Source: Nitrospira sp. SB0662_bin_26
GTDB taxonomy: Bacteria > Nitrospirota > Nitrospiria > Nitrospirales > UBA8639
Assembly: GCA_009840285.1 (NCBI GenBank)
Contig: VXOF01000014.1
Span: forward strand, 1-38,326
Length of the DNA: 38,326 nt
Reading direction: 5' to 3'
In this document: positions 15,151 through 24,770 of the stretch, one piece after another
Numbering within the stretch: position 1 is the first letter of the stretch
Layout: each line of letters starts with the position of its first letter
Made by a program: the position numbers and the translations under genes
Notes under the pieces: generated by a model
What the model was told of the DNA's origin: nothing
The model's database searches: none
The model's input: only the letters and a program-made list of their open reading frames with translations

Positions 15151-16068
15151 ATGAAACCGGTGCGATTGCTCCTTGGCTTGGGATTGGCGGTTGGACTCAG
15201 CGCCGGCCCGAGTTGGGGCTATGAAGAAGTCCCCGTGTCCGATGGCGGCACCTTGCAGGGGATGGTCAAGTTGATCGGGAAAGTCCCCAAACCCAAGGGA
15301 TATAACCTCGTGACCTTGCCGGACGCCGTGTATTGCGGTCGCATCTCGACCGGAACGGGATGGCGTCTCCTGCAACCCTTCGTCATCGGCCCCGGCGGCG
15401 GATTCAAGAACGTCGTCATCTACATCGAAGAAATCCGCAAGGGAAAATCCTTCGACTACGCCCCTCCTCGGATCAAGGCGGTCGACTGCAAATTCGAACC
15501 GTACATCAGTATCGTCCGCGACAAGCACGACATAGAAGTCGTGAATATGGACCCGGTCTTTCACGACATTCAAGGCTATGAAACGTCGAAGTTCGGCGCC
15601 CGCGTCCTCTTCAACGTGCCCCTGCCGATGAGCAAGAAACTTCGCAAGGCGGAGTTGCTGGCCGGCAAGACGGTCAAGAATCGAGCCGGCAAGGTCCTGA
15701 CCCAACACATCAAGATGGGAAAACAACGCAACCTGTTCGTGATGCAGTGCGGGTTTCACGCGTACATGGAAAGCTGGGGGTTCGCGGTCAAGAACCCCTA
15801 TTACGCGCTCAGCGCGAAAGACGGCTCGTATGCCATTTCCGGCATCCCCCCGGGGACATACAAGGTCCAGATCTGGCATCCCATGATTCAGAAAGAATAC
15901 ACCGTGACGATCGAGCCCAACGGCACCACGGACTTGCAGATCGAGATCGACGCGCCCAAGGGCAGGCTCTACGCCAATGAAGTCAGCGAAGGGACGCGTT
16001 TCGGCATGGAACTGCTCGGGGACGTCGCCGTCAAACCCATCGTGGAACTCCAAACCTACGAGCCGTAA
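15151..16068 (+). CDS. Exported cupredoxin-like protein with carboxypeptidase-regulatory-like domain
   Basis: A 305-residue periplasmic protein with a signal peptide cleaved near residue 23 (S-W-G-Y). The central part (about 75-220) looks like a plastocyanin-type beta barrel. It has H138 in V-F-H-D-I, then C200-G-F-H203-A-Y-M206, the His...Cys-x2-His-x2-Met set that binds a type 1 copper. C62 and C113 could form a disulfide. Residues 225-262 (GSYAISGIPPGTYKV) form a carboxypeptidase-regulatory-like beta sandwich. It could carry electrons or sense a ligand in the periplasm. The SD GGAGGG precedes the ATG. It lies about 120 bp upstream of a periplasmic sulfite-oxidase-family enzyme, for which it is a plausible electron partner (inference). 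Confidence 0.75.
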   Translation: MKPVRLLLGLGLAVGLSAGPSWGYEEVPVSDGGTLQGMVKLIGKVPKPKGYNLVTLPDAVYCGRISTGTGWRLLQPFVIGPGGGFKNVVIYIEEIRKGKSFDYAPPRIKAVDCKFEPYISIVRDKHDIEVVNMDPVFHDIQGYETSKFGARVLFNVPLPMSKKLRKAELLAGKTVKNRAGKVLTQHIKMGKQRNLFVMQCGFHAYMESWGFAVKNPYYALSAKDGSYAISGIPPGTYKVQIWHPMIQKEYTVTIEPNGTTDLQIEIDAPKGRLYANEVSEGTRFGMELLGDVAVKPIVELQTYEP

Positions 16069-16190
16069 ACTCCCATCCCCGGTTTGTGTCTCAAACGGAA
16101 CGGAGGCCGACCACCGTTCCTCACGCCTATCCACAGCGATACATTTCCGCCGGGAAAAGAATTATACTGTAAGCAGAAAGCGGGTTGCGC

Positions 16191-17189
16191 GTGTCTTTTA
16201 TCTCCAGAAGAACGTTCGGGAAAAGTCTGTTGGCCTCGTTGGGGCTCGCAGTCTTGCGTCCCGCTTCGCTCGTTCGTGCCCAGTTGTTCGGCTTGTTTCT
16301 CGGCAAGGGCCACGAAACGCCGGCCATTACCCCTAATGAAGATTTTTACGTGACCTCCTACGACCTGACGCCGGAGATCGACATGGATCAGTGGTCCTTA
16401 CACATCGGCGGCATGGTCGAACGTCCGGCCTCGTGGTCTTTCGCGGACATGTTGAAACGCCCGCAAACGAAGATGATCGCCACACTGGAATGTATCGGCA
16501 ATACGGTGGGCGGCTATTCCATCGGCACCGCGGAATGGGAGGGCGTGAAGCTGAATCACCTGCTCGACGAAGTCGGATTCGATCCCAAAGCGTTTGACTT
16601 GGTGCTGCGTGGAGCGGACGACTATTCCGACAGCTTTCCCCTCTCCCGGGCCCTTGAAGAGGACGTCCTGCTCGCGGTGAAAATGAACGGCGTGCCCTTG
16701 CCGCCCGATCACGGGTATCCCGCCCGGGTGATCGTGCCGGGCATCTACGGTATGAAGAACGTCAAATGGCTGACCGGATTGGAACTGGTGCCTCACGATT
16801 ACAAAGGGTATTGGCAACAACAAAGCTGGTCGGATACGGCGTTGGTGAAACTGTCCTCACGCATCGACGTGCCGGGGGACCGGGAACTCATCACGACGCC
16901 GCGTTACACGATCAAGGGCATCGCCTTTAATGGACGGACCCGCATTCACAACATCGAAGTGAGCACGGACGCGGGGAAAACGTGGCAGCCGGGCACGCTC
17001 CTCCCCAAACTCTCTCCGCATACATGGACTCCATGGAAGTATGAATGGAACATTCCGAAAGCCGGGGAATACACGCTCATGGTTCGGGCCACCAATGCCG
17101 ACAACGCGGTGCAGACGCTCACCACCAAGCCTTCCTCCACCGAGGTGATGGAGATTCACGCCATTACGGTCAAGGTTGAACTGGCGTAA
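16191..17189 (+). CDS. Tat-exported sulfite-oxidase-family molybdoenzyme
   Basis: About 332 residues with a twin-arginine signal (S-R-R-T-F-G-K, then a hydrophobic stretch), so the protein is folded with its cofactor and sent to the periplasm. The molybdopterin domain has the family's Mo-ligand Cys in L-E-C-I-G-N (about residue 101) and later G-Y-P-A-R-V-I-V-P-G and G-M-K-N-V-K-W-L. The C-terminal Ig-like dimerisation domain (about 215-330) has I-K-G-I-A-F-N-G and V-S-T-D-A-G-K-T-W. No heme domain is present, so it needs an external electron acceptor, such as a cytochrome or cupredoxin. Sulfite is the likely but unproven substrate. Start choice: GTG 16191 or TTG 16185, both with weak binding sites; TATACT at 16163-16168 could be its -10. 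Confidence 0.88.
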   Translation: MSFISRRTFGKSLLASLGLAVLRPASLVRAQLFGLFLGKGHETPAITPNEDFYVTSYDLTPEIDMDQWSLHIGGMVERPASWSFADMLKRPQTKMIATLECIGNTVGGYSIGTAEWEGVKLNHLLDEVGFDPKAFDLVLRGADDYSDSFPLSRALEEDVLLAVKMNGVPLPPDHGYPARVIVPGIYGMKNVKWLTGLELVPHDYKGYWQQQSWSDTALVKLSSRIDVPGDRELITTPRYTIKGIAFNGRTRIHNIEVSTDAGKTWQPGTLLPKLSPHTWTPWKYEWNIPKAGEYTLMVRATNADNAVQTLTTKPSSTEVMEIHAITVKVELA

Positions 17190-17264
17190 GGCATAGCGGA
17201 GTTGTCGGATTACGCTCCGCCTGTCCTGAGCGCCCTTCGACTCCAGGCGCGTATCGACGTATCG

Positions 17265-18740
17265 TCAGGGCAGCGCGGCGGTGGCGGTGAGAGAGACGAG
17301 GGGCCAGGGATAGAGGCCGAAGAGGACGACGCCGGCGGCGGCGAGGGCCAGGACGACGGTGGCGGTGGGGGATAGAGCCAAGCGCGTTTCGTCTTCCTGG
17401 TCGGGAGACGGCTCGCGCATGTACATGACCATGACGACGCGGAGGTAGTAGAAGGCGGACACCGCGGCGAATATCAGCCCGACTACGGCCAGCCAGGTCA
17501 GGCCGGCGTTGACCGCAGCCATGAACAGATAGAACTTGCCGATGAACCCGGCGGTCGGCGGGATGCCCGCGAGCGAGACCATAAAGAGCAGCATCAGAAA
17601 CGCCGCGCCTCTGTGGCGTTTGGCCAACCCGGTGAAGTCGTCCAGGTCTTCGCCTTCTTCCCCGCCTCGTCGAAGGATCGCCACAATGGAGAAGGCGCCC
17701 AGGGTCATGAAGGAATAGACGGCCAAATACAGCATCATGCTGGACACGCCTTTGGCCGAGACTCCGGCTTCGGTTCCGACCCATCCCGCCACGACCAGCC
17801 CGATCAAGGCATAGCCGGCGTGCGCGATACTCGAATACGCCAGCATGCGTTTCACGTTGGTTTGCACGATGGCGACGAGGTTCCCCAGGATCAGGGTCAG
17901 GATACACACGCCCAGGATGAGCCCGCTCCAGTTCGGTTTCATGCCTCCGAAGCCTTCCAGCATCACCCGGAGGAACGCCCCGAAGCTCGCGGCTTTCGAC
18001 GCCACGGCCATGAACGCGGTTACCGAGGTCGGCGCACCCTGATACACGTCCGGGGTCCACATGTGGAACGGCACAGCCGCCACCTTGAAGCCGAACCCCA
18101 CGATCACGAGCATCAAAGCGATGAGGATCATCGAATCGTCCAGGCCCCGCGCATCGACCGCCGCGGCAATCTCCATGAGACGCGTGCTGCCCGCGGCGCC
18201 GAAGATGAGCGAAATGCCGTAAAGCAGAAGACCCGAGGAGAACGCGCCCAAAATGAAATACTTCGCCGATGATTCGATGGACCTGGCTTCAAACCGCTTG
18301 AAGCCCGCCATAATATAGAGCGAGATGGACATCAACTCGATGCCCAGGTAAATGACCAGCAGGTCGGCGCCGGACACCATGATCATCATGCCCGTCAGGG
18401 AGAGCAACACAAACCCGTAGAATTCGGCCAGGTCGATCCGTTCTTCCTTGAGGTACCCGATGGAGAGCAGGATCGTCATGCCGCTCACCACGTAGAGCAA
18501 CAGCTTCCAGAACGAGGCATACCCGTCCACGACCACGAGATCGCTGAACGCAAAGACGCGGTCACCCATGCTTCCGGCCGTGACGATGAAACACACCGCG
18601 AGCGTGGCGACGCTCATCCAGGCCAGCAGGTCTTTCTTGTTCGACGGGGTGATCGGGTCCAGGACCAACAGGAGACAGGCCACGCCCACGACGATCAGTT
18701 CCGGGAGGATCGTGACCAGATCTGCGAGAGGAATCGTCAT
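17265..18740 (-). CDS. nuoN: NADH-quinone oxidoreductase subunit N
   Basis: A 491-residue antiporter-like membrane subunit of complex I, closest to the peripheral arm among the three proton-pumping subunits. About 14 helices are seen. Key elements are the TM5 glutamate in L-G-I-E-L-M-S-I-S-L-Y, the TM7 lysine in G-F-G-F-K-V-A-A-V-P-F-H-M-W-T-P-D-V-Y and the broken helix around Q-T-N-V-K-R-M-L-A-Y-S-S-I-A-H-A-G. It is the last gene of the operon and overlaps nuoM by 4 bp. No clear terminator is seen between it and the convergent molybdoenzyme gene, only a weak GCGGAG/CTCCGC dyad near 17197-17222. Confidence 0.96.
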   Translation of the reverse strand: MTIPLADLVTILPELIVVGVACLLLVLDPITPSNKKDLLAWMSVATLAVCFIVTAGSMGDRVFAFSDLVVVDGYASFWKLLLYVVSGMTILLSIGYLKEERIDLAEFYGFVLLSLTGMMIMVSGADLLVIYLGIELMSISLYIMAGFKRFEARSIESSAKYFILGAFSSGLLLYGISLIFGAAGSTRLMEIAAAVDARGLDDSMILIALMLVIVGFGFKVAAVPFHMWTPDVYQGAPTSVTAFMAVASKAASFGAFLRVMLEGFGGMKPNWSGLILGVCILTLILGNLVAIVQTNVKRMLAYSSIAHAGYALIGLVVAGWVGTEAGVSAKGVSSMMLYLAVYSFMTLGAFSIVAILRRGGEEGEDLDDFTGLAKRHRGAAFLMLLFMVSLAGIPPTAGFIGKFYLFMAAVNAGLTWLAVVGLIFAAVSAFYYLRVVMVMYMREPSPDQEDETRLALSPTATVVLALAAAGVVLFGLYPWPLVSLTATAALP

Positions 18741-20311
18741 CGCGTTTCAGCCTCTGTGTCGCCGGTTTCCGGGGAAGACGGGTTGGCGGCAATGACCGGC
18801 GGTGATACAGGAGACCCGGCGTTCACCACCATGACTTTGGCCTGCTTTTGCACGAGGTGATCGACGCTGGCGTGCATCACGTCCAACAGGGGTTTGGGAT
18901 AGAGCCCGATCCAGAACACGAAGAAGGCCAAAGGCGCCAGCGTGCCGATTTCCCGCCAGTTCATATCATGGAGCTTCGAGGTCATGTGTTGCGCCGGGAT
19001 GCCGTAGATCACGCGTTGCAACATCCAGAGAATATAGGCTGCCGCAAGAATGACCCCCAGGGCCGCGGCCGTGGCGACCGCCTTGCTCCACATGAAAGCC
19101 CCGAGTAGCACGAAGAACTCGCCGACGAAACTGTTCATGCCCGGCAATCCCACGGAGGACAACGCGAAGATCACGAGGAACGAAGCGTAGACCGGCATGG
19201 ACGCGGCGAGGCCCGAATTGTCCGCGATCTCCCGGCTGTGCGTTCGTTCGTACACGATGCCCACGCACAGGAAGAGCGCGCCGGTGGTGATGCCGTGGTT
19301 GACCATTTGCAGGATGGCGCCCTCGATCCCCTGGGCGTTCAACACGAAAATCCCCAGCGTGACGAATCCCATGTGGCTCACGCTGGAATAGGCGATGAGT
19401 TTCTTGAGATCGGCCTGGGCAAAGGCCATATAGGCGCCGTAGATGATGGCCACCACCGACAGGAAGAGCACCACCGAGGTGAACTGCTGCGTGGCATCCG
19501 GCAGCATGGGCAACGAGAAGCGCAGGAACCCGTAAGCGCCCAGTTTCAGCAACACGCTTGCCAGCATCACGCTGCCCGCGGTGGGGGCCTCCACGTGCGC
19601 ATCCGGCAACCACGTGTGGAACGGGAACATCGGCACTTTCACGGCAAACGCGGCGAAGAAGGCCCAGAACAACCAAGCTTGCAGCCATGCCGGATACTCG
19701 GCGTCGCTCAACGTGAGGATATCGAACGACTCTTTCCCGGCGTAAAAATAGAGCACGATAATCGCCACGAGCAGCAGGACGCTGCCGGCCAGGGTATACA
19801 GGAAAAACTTGATGGCCGCGTACACGCGATTGGGGCCGCCCCAGATCCCGATCAACAAATACATGGGGATCAGCATGGTTTCCCAGAACACGTAGAACAG
19901 CACGAAGTCCAACGAGACGAACACGCCCAGCGTGGCGGTTTCCATCACGAGCAGGCTGATCATGAATTCCCTGACGCGCGTCTCGATCGCGGTCCAGGAC
20001 ACCAGGACGCAGAGCGGCGTCAGCAGGGTGGTCAGCAGGACCAGGGGCAGGCTGATCCCGTCCACGCCCACCGCGTAGTTGATGGAGGGCGACGCGATCC
20101 ATTGGTGCGTTTCCACGAACTGCATGGCCGGCGTGGATTGATCGAACAGGATCCACGGTCCGAGAGAAACCACGAACCCCAGCGACGAGACTCCCAGGGC
20201 CACCCACTTGGCCAGGGCTTCTTCGACCAGGAGAATCGCGGCCACGCCCAACAAGGGCAGAAAGACGACCAGGGTCAGCCATGGAAATCCGCCGGAAGAC
20301 ATGTCGATCAA
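18737..20311 (-). CDS. nuoM: NADH-quinone oxidoreductase subunit M
   Basis: A 524-residue antiporter-like, proton-pumping subunit in the complex I membrane arm. The TM5 glutamate is in V-F-W-E-T-M-L-I-P-M-Y. The TM7 lysine is in A-V-K-V-P-M-F-P-F-H-T-W-L-P-D-A-H. The broken TM8 segment includes Q-A-D-L-K-K-L-I-A-Y-S-S-V-S-H-M-G. The C-terminal tail beyond residue 490 is hydrophilic and proline-rich (SPPVIAANPSSPETG). The gene lies 10 bp after nuoL and overlaps nuoN by 4 bp. Only one nuoM is present; some Nitrospira-type operons are reported to carry two. Confidence 0.96.
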   Translation of the reverse strand: MIDMSSGGFPWLTLVVFLPLLGVAAILLVEEALAKWVALGVSSLGFVVSLGPWILFDQSTPAMQFVETHQWIASPSINYAVGVDGISLPLVLLTTLLTPLCVLVSWTAIETRVREFMISLLVMETATLGVFVSLDFVLFYVFWETMLIPMYLLIGIWGGPNRVYAAIKFFLYTLAGSVLLLVAIIVLYFYAGKESFDILTLSDAEYPAWLQAWLFWAFFAAFAVKVPMFPFHTWLPDAHVEAPTAGSVMLASVLLKLGAYGFLRFSLPMLPDATQQFTSVVLFLSVVAIIYGAYMAFAQADLKKLIAYSSVSHMGFVTLGIFVLNAQGIEGAILQMVNHGITTGALFLCVGIVYERTHSREIADNSGLAASMPVYASFLVIFALSSVGLPGMNSFVGEFFVLLGAFMWSKAVATAAALGVILAAAYILWMLQRVIYGIPAQHMTSKLHDMNWREIGTLAPLAFFVFWIGLYPKPLLDVMHASVDHLVQKQAKVMVVNAGSPVSPPVIAANPSSPETGDTEAETR

Positions 20312-20321
20312 GAACTCCTCA

Positions 20322-22217
20322 TCAGAACAACAGATACGCGGTCAGGATGATGACCGCGCCCATGGCCATGCTGAGCGCGTAATTCTGCGTTTCGCCGGTT
20401 TGAATCAGGCGGGCCATCCATCCCCACCAGGCAAACCCGCGGGCCACGCCGTTCACCGCGTTATCGATGATGGCCACGTCCACTTTTTTCCACATCCGGT
20501 CCGCCAGCGTGAACGTGGGATTCACGAACGCCTTGTCATAGGCTTCGTCCACGTACCACTTGTTGAACGAGCCGCGATACAAGACGTGCCATTGGTTCAT
20601 CAGGCGTTCGGGCAGATCCGGCGACTTCACGTACAGGACGTAGGCCGCGGCAATGCCGAGCACGCCCGCCAACGTGGCTGCCAGCATGATGCCCGTGGCG
20701 ACCGCGCCATGATGCCCCGCGCCTTCACTGCCGGGGAAGGCCTGTTGCAGGAACTCCGGAATGCCCAAGTACCCCGTCGCGATGCTGAGTACGGCCAGCA
20801 CCAACAGAGGAACGGTCACGACCGATGATTGCTCATGCACATGGTCGGCGTGGTGCGGGTCCACGCGGGACTCTCCCCAAAAGGTCACGAAAACCAACCG
20901 GAAACTGTAGAAGGCCGTTAATCCCGCGGTGAGAATCCCAGCCACGGCCAGGACCTGTCCCAGCATTCCCGCGTTCCACGCGGACAGCAGCAATTCATCC
21001 TTGCTGAAGAATCCCGCGGTCAGCGGAAATCCGGCCAGGGCCAACGACCCGATGATGAACGTCCAATAGGTCACGGGCATTTTGTCCTTCAGCCCGCCCA
21101 TGCGTTGCATGTCCTGCTCGTGATGCACGGCCAGGATCACGGACCCGCATCCCAGGAAGAGCAACGCCTTGAACGCTCCGTGCGTCAGCAAATGATAGAT
21201 CCCGGCCACGTATCCTCCCAACCCGCACGCCATCATCATGTACCCGAGCTGGCTCAAGGTCGAATAGGCCACCACGCGCTTGATGTCATTTTGCGTCAGG
21301 GCGATGGTGGCGCCGACGATCATGGTCAAGCCGCCCACGATTGCCACCACGGTCATGGCCGCGGGAGACAGATTGTACAGGGGGGCCAACCGTGCCACCA
21401 TGAACACGCCCGCTGTCACCATGGTCGCGGCGTGAATCAAAGCGGAAATGGGCGTGGGCCCCTCCATGGCGTCGGGCAGCCACACGTGCAACGGCACCTG
21501 CGCGGACTTGCCCACGGCGCCGACGAACAGCAGCAGGCAGATCAGGGTCATCGCGGAGACTTCCCATCCGCCGCCGAACGCACCCAGCAGGTCGACCACG
21601 GCTCCGGTCTGGTTCGCGGCTTCGGCGAACACGGGCTGGTACTGTAAGGTCCCGAAGACCACGAACACCAACAGGATGCCGAGCAGGAACCCAAAGTCCC
21701 CGACCCGGTTGACGATGAACGCCTTGGTTGCCGCGGCCCTTGCCGTGTGACGGTCATACCAGTGCCCGATCAGCAGATAGGAACACAGGCCCACGGCTTC
21801 CCAGAACACGAACAGTTGGACGAAGTTATCGGACATGATCAGCATCAGCATGGAGAACGTGAACAACGCGATATTCGCGAAAAACCGCGCGTAGCCCGGT
21901 TCGCCGTGCATGTACCCGATGGTGTAGACGTGCACCAACCCGCTGACGATGGTCACCAGCAGCAACATGGCCGCGGTCAACTGATCCACGTAGAGCCCCA
22001 GCCTGATGGTGAGATCGCCGGAAGCCGCCCAGGTGTACAACGGGATTTCCAGCACGCGCCCGCCCGCGACTTCGGAAAAAGCCAGGAGCGACAGCAGGAA
22101 GGACAACCAGACCGCCGGTACGGCGATCAGGTGCGCGCGCTGCTTCAGGACGTGCCCGGCGAAGCTGAGCACGACGAAGGCCAGGAGCGGCAGGAGCGGG
22201 ATCAGGGCATACAGCAT
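20322..22217 (-). CDS. nuoL: NADH-quinone oxidoreductase subunit L
   Basis: The 631-residue distal proton-pumping subunit of complex I. The TM5 glutamate lies in V-F-W-E-A-V-G-L-C-S-Y. The TM7 lysine is in G-A-V-G-K-S-A-Q-V-P-L-H-V-W-L-P-D-A-M-E-G-P-T-P. The next channel residues are in Q-N-D-I-K-R-V-V-A-Y-S-T-L-S-Q-L-G. The C-terminal part contains the long amphipathic lateral helix (N-K-W-Y-V-D-E-A-Y-D-K-A-F-V-N) that clamps the membrane arm. Length is standard. It is 4 bp from nuoK, so translation is coupled. Confidence 0.97.
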   Translation of the reverse strand: MLYALIPLLPLLAFVVLSFAGHVLKQRAHLIAVPAVWLSFLLSLLAFSEVAGGRVLEIPLYTWAASGDLTIRLGLYVDQLTAAMLLLVTIVSGLVHVYTIGYMHGEPGYARFFANIALFTFSMLMLIMSDNFVQLFVFWEAVGLCSYLLIGHWYDRHTARAAATKAFIVNRVGDFGFLLGILLVFVVFGTLQYQPVFAEAANQTGAVVDLLGAFGGGWEVSAMTLICLLLFVGAVGKSAQVPLHVWLPDAMEGPTPISALIHAATMVTAGVFMVARLAPLYNLSPAAMTVVAIVGGLTMIVGATIALTQNDIKRVVAYSTLSQLGYMMMACGLGGYVAGIYHLLTHGAFKALLFLGCGSVILAVHHEQDMQRMGGLKDKMPVTYWTFIIGSLALAGFPLTAGFFSKDELLLSAWNAGMLGQVLAVAGILTAGLTAFYSFRLVFVTFWGESRVDPHHADHVHEQSSVVTVPLLVLAVLSIATGYLGIPEFLQQAFPGSEGAGHHGAVATGIMLAATLAGVLGIAAAYVLYVKSPDLPERLMNQWHVLYRGSFNKWYVDEAYDKAFVNPTFTLADRMWKKVDVAIIDNAVNGVARGFAWWGWMARLIQTGETQNYALSMAMGAVIILTAYLLF

Positions 22218-22221
22218 AGCG

Positions 22222-22527
22222 CTACCACTTCAACAGGCGGAAATCATCCACGTTGATACTGGCGTGATGACGGTAGAGGGCAATAATGATCGCGAGGCCC
22301 ACCGCCACTTCGGCGGCGGCCACGGTCAGGGCGAAGAACACGAAGACCTGCCCGGACAGGTTACCGAAATGGGAGGAAAAGGCCACGAAATTGATGTTCG
22401 TGGCGTTGAGCATCAACTCGATGGAGAGCAGAATGATAATGAGGTTCTTCCGGACCAGGACGCCGACGAGCCCGATGACGAACACCAGCCCGCTCAACAC
22501 CATGTAGAATTCCACGGGCACGCTCAT
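22222..22527 (-). CDS. nuoK: NADH-quinone oxidoreductase subunit K
   Basis: A 101-residue, three-helix membrane subunit, the standard length. The two buried glutamates needed for proton transfer are present: S-I-E-L-M-L-N-A in helix 2 and [10 protein letters not shown] in helix 3. It forms the antiporter-like module with NuoJ next to NuoN. It overlaps nuoJ by 4 bp (22524-22527) and is followed after 4 bp by nuoL. Confidence 0.97.
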   Translation of the reverse strand: MSVPVEFYMVLSGLVFVIGLVGVLVRKNLIIILLSIELMLNATNINFVAFSSHFGNLSGQVFVFFALTVAAAEVAVGLAIIIALYRHHASINVDDFRLLKW

Positions 22528-23030
22528 TTCGATTCCATGATGCCTTTCTTGGATAAAATGACCGCGCCGATCATGGCCACCAGAAGGATGAGCGAGGCGA
22601 TTTCAAACGGGAACAAATAGGTGGAATACAGGATCTCCCCGATGGATTCCGTATTCCCCACGGCCGACCCTTCGCGTCCGGGTTCCGGCGTCCCGACGGT
22701 GAAGCCCCGGCTGACTGCGAGCAACACGGCTTCGGTCAGCAGCACCACCCCCAGGAACAACGCCACGGGCCCCTGCTGGTTGAACTGCTCTTCCCGTTTC
22801 ACGTTCAGGAGCATCACGACGAACAGGTAGAGCACCAGGATCGCCCCGGCGTACACGATAATCTGAATGGCGGCCAGGAACTCGGCGTGCAGGGTGACGT
22901 AAAGACCGGCCACATGAAAGAACATGACCAGCAGGGACAAGGCGCTGTAGATGGGGTTACGGAGCACCACGACGAGCGACGCGGCCATCACGATGACTGC
23001 GGCAAAGTACAGGAAGACGAATGTGGCCAC
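22524..23030 (-). CDS. nuoJ: NADH-quinone oxidoreductase subunit J
   Basis: A 168-residue, five-helix membrane subunit of complex I. Family signs are [10 protein letters not shown] near helix 2 and the helix-3 segment [16 protein letters not shown], whose pi-bulge couples quinone reduction to pumping. The loop after helix 4 is glycine- and glutamate-rich ([12 protein letters not shown]). It overlaps nuoK by 4 bp and lies 83 bp after nuoI, one of the larger gaps in the operon. Confidence 0.96.
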   Translation of the reverse strand: MATFVFLYFAAVIVMAASLVVVLRNPIYSALSLLVMFFHVAGLYVTLHAEFLAAIQIIVYAGAILVLYLFVVMLLNVKREEQFNQQGPVALFLGVVLLTEAVLLAVSRGFTVGTPEPGREGSAVGNTESIGEILYSTYLFPFEIASLILLVAMIGAVILSKKGIMESK

Positions 23031-23113
23031 CGTTACACGTAACTCCCGTTACTGACGCGTGCGCGTCGCGCGGATAAGGGGATAGGCATCGGGACAGGCG
23101 AGTCGGGCGAAAA

Positions 23114-23653
23114 TCAAAATTCCTTTTCCGGAATGTCCTTGAAGGAGACGTTGAAATAGGCAACGTTGGGGTGCTGGAATTCCAACCGTTTTTCCCGTTC
23201 CGGAAACGCTCGATCTCCGATTGCCAATAGTTGTTCTTTGTTCAACTGCAAATTGCGTTTGTCGTACACGGCCCACTCGAATTCCTGCGACATGCCCAAG
23301 GCATCCACTGGACAGGCCTTGACGCACAACCCGCAGAACAGGCAGCGGGTCATGTCCATGTAATATTCCTTGGCGAACCGCTTGGTGGGTTCACCGGGCA
23401 CTTCGGCGCTCACCACGCGGATCACGCGAGAGGGACAGGCCGCCTCGCACAGGTCGCACCCCACACACTTCTCCGTATCGTCGTCGTATCGCAGCAACCC
23501 CAACATGCCCCGGTAATTCTCGGGCAACGGTTTCTTCACGTGGGGATACTCCAGGGTGATGGGACGATACTTCAGGAAATGCTTGAGAGTCTCCTTCATG
23601 CCCAAGAGGATTTCATAAAAGATCAGCGACTGAATCCACTTTTTGAGTTTCAT
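23114..23653 (-). CDS. nuoI: NADH-quinone oxidoreductase subunit I
   Basis: A 179-residue, TYKY-type ferredoxin subunit at the base of the peripheral arm. It carries two [4Fe-4S] clusters (N6a and N6b) in C-V-G-C-D-L-C-E-A-A-C-P and C-L-F-C-G-L-C-V-K-A-C-P-V. These pass electrons from NuoG towards cluster N2 in NuoB. An amphipathic N-terminal helix attaches it to the membrane. Eighteen bases separate it from nuoH. The length is normal. Confidence 0.97.
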   Translation of the reverse strand: MKLKKWIQSLIFYEILLGMKETLKHFLKYRPITLEYPHVKKPLPENYRGMLGLLRYDDDTEKCVGCDLCEAACPSRVIRVVSAEVPGEPTKRFAKEYYMDMTRCLFCGLCVKACPVDALGMSQEFEWAVYDKRNLQLNKEQLLAIGDRAFPEREKRLEFQHPNVAYFNVSFKDIPEKEF

Positions 23654-23671
23654 CGACCCGGCTCCTCGGCC

Positions 23672-24736
23672 CTACCCATTGGGGAAGATGTAGGCAAGCA
23701 ACGACGTTACCACGATGTTCCCCAGAGCGATGGGCAACAGCACCTTCCACCCGAACCGCATCAACTGGTCGTACCGCAACCGCGGCAGCGTGGCCCGTAT
23801 CCAGAAAAACAGGAACAGGAAAAAGTAGACCTTCGCCGTAAACCAGAAAATCCCCGTCACCCAGGCGAAGACCCCGGGCGCCTGCAAGACCGGCAGGGGC
23901 GCGTGCCAACCGCCGAAGAACAGGACGGTGGACATGCACGACACCAGGATCATGTTCGCATATTCCGCCATGAAGAAAAACGCGAACCGCATGCCGCTGT
24001 ATTCCGTGAAGAACCCCGCGACGAGTTCGCTTTCCGCTTCCGGCAGGTCAAAGGGCAGCCGGTTGGTTTCGGCCACGGAGGCGATCAGAAAGATCACGAA
24101 GGCGATGAACTGCGGAAAGGGCACGGGGTCAAAGGCAAACCAGTTCCAGAACCCGCCGGCCTGGGCTTCGGTGATTTCCACCAGGCTCAAACTCCCCGCC
24201 AGCAACAACACCCCGACGATCGCCAAGCCCACGTTGAGTTCATAGCTGATCAACTGGGCCGCGGACCGGAGGCCACCCAGCAACGAATATTTGCTGTTGG
24301 AGGCCCACCCGCCCAGGATGACCCCATAGGCCCCGATGGACGCGAACGCCAGGATGTACAGCACGCCGATGTTGATGTCGCTGATCACGAAGGGCTTGAA
24401 TTCCACCCCCATGACGTCGATCGTCCAGTTCGGCCCGAACGGGATGACCGCAAACCCGATCAGGGCCGGCACCAGTACGAGAATGGGGGCGAGGCTGAAC
24501 ATGATCTTGTTCGCGCCGGCCGGGATGATGTCTTCCTTGAAAAACAACTTCAGCCCGTCGGCCACCGGCTGCAAGACACCATAGGGGCCGACTTCCATCG
24601 GGCCCATCCGGTCCTGCATCCAACTGAGCACTTTCCGCTCCAACAGGGTGAGTATCGCCACGGTAAGCAGGACCACGCCCATCACGGCCCCGATTTGCGA
24701 TAAGGTCAATGCCAATTTAATGCTGGTATCAAACAC
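23672..24736 (-). CDS. nuoH: NADH-quinone oxidoreductase subunit H
   Basis: A 354-residue membrane subunit with eight or so helices that forms the quinone-entry channel and links the two arms. It has the conserved E-R-K-V-L-S-W-M-Q-D-R-M-G-P loop after helix 1. The acidic loop L-P-E-A-E-S-E-L-V-A-G-F-F-T-E-Y-S-G is the proton-funnel segment. G-G-W-A-S-N-S-K-Y precedes a helix. The length is slightly above the E. coli subunit. It lies 34 bp after nuoG. Confidence 0.97.
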   Translation of the reverse strand: MFDTSIKLALTLSQIGAVMGVVLLTVAILTLLERKVLSWMQDRMGPMEVGPYGVLQPVADGLKLFFKEDIIPAGANKIMFSLAPILVLVPALIGFAVIPFGPNWTIDVMGVEFKPFVISDINIGVLYILAFASIGAYGVILGGWASNSKYSLLGGLRSAAQLISYELNVGLAIVGVLLLAGSLSLVEITEAQAGGFWNWFAFDPVPFPQFIAFVIFLIASVAETNRLPFDLPEAESELVAGFFTEYSGMRFAFFFMAEYANMILVSCMSTVLFFGGWHAPLPVLQAPGVFAWVTGIFWFTAKVYFFLFLFFWIRATLPRLRYDQLMRFGWKVLLPIALGNIVVTSLLAYIFPNG

Positions 24737-24770
24737 GGGAACGCTCCTCGATTGATCGTTTTGTACGTCT

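Noticed and set aside
14983-16134. Long minus-strand frame (383 codons) opposite the cupredoxin-like gene
   Set aside because: It is antisense to a gene with a signal peptide, good binding site and recognisable motifs; its own protein is rich in H, D and R, as expected for a shadow frame, and starts and ends in other genes.
17190-17264. Possible terminator between the molybdoenzyme and nuoN
   Set aside because: The GCGGAG/CTCCGC dyad has a long loop and no T-run on either strand, so I do not list it.
23231-24703. Plus-strand frame of 490 codons opposite nuoH and nuoI
   Set aside because: It spans the antisense of two clear nuo genes and has shadow-like composition.
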